Both the position numbers and the translations under genes were made by a program. A DNA stretch of 7,921 nucleotides from Candidatus Krumholzibacteriia bacterium (lineage in GTDB: Bacteria > Krumholzibacteriota > Krumholzibacteriia > Krumholzibacteriales > Krumholzibacteriaceae). Below, piece after piece: positions 6,603 through 7,921 of the stretch. Under the pieces are notes generated by a model. The model saw only the letters and a list, made by a program, of their open reading frames with translations, was not told the DNA's origin and did no database searches. How positions within the stretch are numbered: the stretch's first letter is position 1; each line of letters opens with the position of its first letter. Location of the stretch: assembly GCA_028706585.1 (NCBI GenBank), contig JAQTVX010000085.1, positions 1-7,921 on the forward strand. Direction: 5' to 3'.

Positions 6603-7163
6603 ATGGAAGAGCTCATCCGGAAAATGCTCGCAGAGCTCGGCGAGGATCCCGGGCGGGAGGGGCTCCGCAGGACGCCCGAGCGCGTCAAGGAATCTCTCGA
6701 GTTTCTGACGAGCGGTTACAACGAGGACATTGAAAAGGTGCTCGGGGGGGCGGTGTTCGAGGAAGAGTACGACGAGATGGTCATCGCGAAGAACATCAGC
6801 CTCTACAGCCTGTGCGAGCATCACCTGCTGCCGTTTTACGGCGAATGCCACGTCGCGTACATTCCGAAGGGCAAGATCATCGGCATATCGAAGATCCCGC
6901 GCATCGTGCAGATATTCTCACGGCGTCTGCAGGTGCAGGAGCGGCTCACGACCCAGATCGCGAAGACCCTCATGGAGCACCTGAAGCCCTACGGCGTCGC
7001 AGTGACTATCGATGCGGTGCACCTCTGCATGGCGATGCGCGGAGTCCGCAAGCGCGACGCCCGGATCGTCACGAGCGCCATGCTCGGGGCGTTCCGGACC
7101 GATCCGAAGACGCGCATGGAGTATCTCGAGCTCATCAACAGCGGCGCCAGAAGCGAGTACTGA
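6603..7163 (+). CDS. folE: GTP cyclohydrolase I (type IA)
   Basis: FolE converts GTP to 7,8-dihydroneopterin triphosphate and formate. This is the first step towards tetrahydrofolate and is also used for queuosine-type 7-deazapurines or biopterin. The 186-residue length is usual for the bacterial enzyme, which forms a toroidal decamer in the cytoplasm. An N-terminal helical segment contains EDPGREGLRRTPERV (14-28). The catalytic core holds SLCEHHLLPFYG (69-80) with zinc ligands C71 and H74, then KIPRIVQIFSRRLQVQERLT (97-116). The third zinc ligand is C142, in AVHLCMAMRGVRK (138-150). All expected active-site residues are present. The ATG follows the transporter stop codon by one nucleotide, with a GAAGGTG upstream as a modest ribosome binding site, so translation is probably coupled. 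Archaea mostly use the unrelated MptA (type IB) for this step, so this gene supports a bacterial host. Confidence 0.96.
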   Translation: MEELIRKMLAELGEDPGREGLRRTPERVKESLEFLTSGYNEDIEKVLGGAVFEEEYDEMVIAKNISLYSLCEHHLLPFYGECHVAYIPKGKIIGISKIPRIVQIFSRRLQVQERLTTQIAKTLMEHLKPYGVAVTIDAVHLCMAMRGVRKRDARIVTSAMLGAFRTDPKTRMEYLELINSGARSEY

Positions 7164-7236
7164 CGCTGTGCCGCCGGGAGCGGCCCGCGGCGCAAATACC
7201 GACGTGGGACCGCCAAGAGGGGCCCGCGGCGCCGGT
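7159..7236 (+). repeat. 39-bp imperfect tandem repeat overlapping the end of folE
   Basis: Two adjacent 39-bp units, 7159-7197 and 7198-7236, match at about 28 of 39 positions. The best-conserved part is the GGCCCGCGGCGC core, at 7182-7193 and 7221-7232. The first unit contains the folE stop codon. The period is a multiple of three, and in the +1 frame both units encode similar Pro/Gly/Ala/Arg-rich peptides, but no start or ribosome binding site supports a gene there. It may be a small duplication in GC-rich sequence. Confidence 0.45.
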
Positions 7237-7250
7237 GCCGGCGCCGCTTT
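7226..7250 (+). terminator. Probable intrinsic terminator after folE
   Basis: GCGGCGCCGG (7226-7235) and CCGGCGCCGC (7238-7247) are perfect inverted arms, giving a GC stem of about 9 bp closed by a tetraloop, followed by TTT and then a mixed pyrimidine tract (CCCGCTT). The stem is very stable but the T-run is short, so termination may be partial. It lies 62 nt after the folE stop and just before the candidate efp promoter, where a terminator is expected. Confidence 0.5.
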
Positions 7251-7255
7251 CCCGC

Positions 7256-7283
7256 TTGCGATGGCCGGGCCGTGTATTATATT
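7256..7283 (+). promoter_or_regulatory. Sigma70-like promoter candidate for efp
   Basis: TTGCGA (7256-7261) is followed after 16 nt by TATATT (7278-7283), an AT-rich island in otherwise GC-rich sequence. The boxes match four and five of six consensus positions. A start near 7290 would give a leader of about 80 nt that includes the palindrome CGCGGCCGCG (7329-7338) before the AGGAG ribosome binding site at 7362-7366. Confidence 0.45.
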
Positions 7284-7372
7284 CAAATTCGCTCATCGCG
7301 ATACTTTGGACCGTTCCTTTCAGCGGCGCGCGGCCGCGGATTCGACCGACCCGGCTTCGTCAGGAGATATAT

Positions 7373-7921
7373 ATGGCTTCGATATCGGAATTCCGCAGGG
7401 GCATGGCGATCAAGCTCGACAACGAGGTATGGATTATCACGGATTACCAGCACGTCTCGCCGGGAAACTGGCGGGCGATGGTGCGCACGAAGCTCAAGAA
7501 CCCCAAGACCGGGCGCGTCGCCGAGCGCACTTTCCGCATGACGGACGTTATCGAATCGATTCGCCTCGAGAGCCGGGAGATGCAGTTCCTTTTCGAGGCT
7601 GACGGCAATTTCCATTTCATGGACACGAAGACCTACGATCAGACCTTCATTCCGGGGGATTTCCTCGGGGAGCAGAGGCAGTTTCTGAAAGAAGGCAACT
7701 CCTGCACCATCTCCTTCATGGATGAAAAGCCGATCACGGTCGAGCTGCCGAACGCCATCGACCTGGTCGTGGCCGAGGCGGAGCCCGGCGTGCGGGGGGA
7801 CAGCACGACGAACCTCATGAAAGGCGCCGTTCTAGAGACGGGCGCCAAGGTGCAGGTGCCGCTCTTCGTGAACGCGGGCGACACGGTCAGAATCGACACG
7901 AGAACGGGCAAGTACATCGAG
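7373..7921 (+). CDS. efp: Elongation factor P with asparagine at the loop tip (C-terminus cut by window edge)
   Basis: EF-P binds between the P and E sites of ribosomes stalled at polyproline stretches and restores peptide bond formation. The 183 codons present cover almost the whole protein (E. coli EF-P has 188 residues). Only the last few residues after DTRTGKYIE lie outside. The order is an N-terminal KOW-like domain (1 to about 65), a first OB domain (about 66-128, with FMDTKTYDQ) and a second OB domain with the family signature region GVRGDSTTNLMKGAVLETGA and VPLFVNAGDTVRIDTRTG. The start is ATG, 6 nt after AGGAG. The loop that reaches the tRNA reads VSPGNWRAMV. By gapless alignment N32 takes the place of K34 of E. 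coli and R32 of Pseudomonas, so neither lysylation nor rhamnosylation at this site is possible. R34 is two positions further on. Its own promoter and the upstream hairpin suggest transcription separate from folE. Confidence 0.95.
   Translation, partial: MASISEFRRGMAIKLDNEVWIITDYQHVSPGNWRAMVRTKLKNPKTGRVAERTFRMTDVIESIRLESREMQFLFEADGNFHFMDTKTYDQTFIPGDFLGEQRQFLKEGNSCTISFMDEKPITVELPNAIDLVVAEAEPGVRGDSTTNLMKGAVLETGAKVQVPLFVNAGDTVRIDTRTGKYIE

Noticed and set aside
5389..6708. A 439-codon plus-strand open frame inside the transporter gene
   Set aside because: It is the +1 shadow of the transporter. The Arg-rich translation has no hydrophobic helices or known motifs.
7012..7602. A 196-codon plus-strand open frame overlapping the end of folE, the intergenic region and the start of efp
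   Set aside because: It has no ribosome binding site and low-complexity Pro/Gly/Ala/Arg sequence. It runs out of frame through two well-supported genes and spans the proposed terminator and promoter.

Overview
The window looks like a chromosomal piece of a GC-rich bacterium, probably from a poorly cultured lineage. The bacterial signals are Shine-Dalgarno sequences in front of nearly every gene, sigma70-like promoters, a bacterial-type elongation factor P and a type IA GTP cyclohydrolase. Against this background sits gatE-gatD, the two-subunit glutamyl-tRNA(Gln) amidotransferase that is characteristic of Archaea. I cannot name the phylum from the sequence.

Minus-strand block (1-5093). Reading leftwards from a control region at 5094-5305, the genes are type I glutamine synthetase (glnA, 5093-3684), gatE (3656-1743), gatD (1736-339) and the first 91 codons of a polysaccharide flippase-like membrane protein (273-1, cut by the window edge). 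The first three are packed like an operon (gaps of 27 and 6 nt). Their biochemistry connects: glutamine synthetase makes glutamine, and GatD strips the amide from glutamine and delivers ammonia to GatE, which converts Glu-tRNA(Gln) to Gln-tRNA(Gln). The glnA gene appears to start at an ATT codon behind a strong ribosome binding site.

Control region (5094-5305). This 212-nt divergent intergenic region holds a promoter in each direction, with -35 boxes 48 bp apart, and several operator-like inverted repeats that overlap the promoter elements.

Plus-strand block (5306-7921). An OFA-family major facilitator transporter is followed after one nucleotide by folE (GTP cyclohydrolase I). A 209-nt intergenic stretch (7164-7372) holds a 39-bp imperfect tandem repeat, a GC-rich hairpin likely to act as a terminator, and a promoter candidate. 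It leads to efp (elongation factor P), which is cut by the right edge a few codons before its expected end. This EF-P has asparagine at the loop-tip position normally modified in Lys- or Arg-type EF-Ps.

The most notable points are the archaeal-type GatDE in a bacterial context, its operon with glutamine synthetase, the ATT start of glnA and the Asn-tip EF-P. I saw no mobile element, CRISPR array, tRNA or rRNA.
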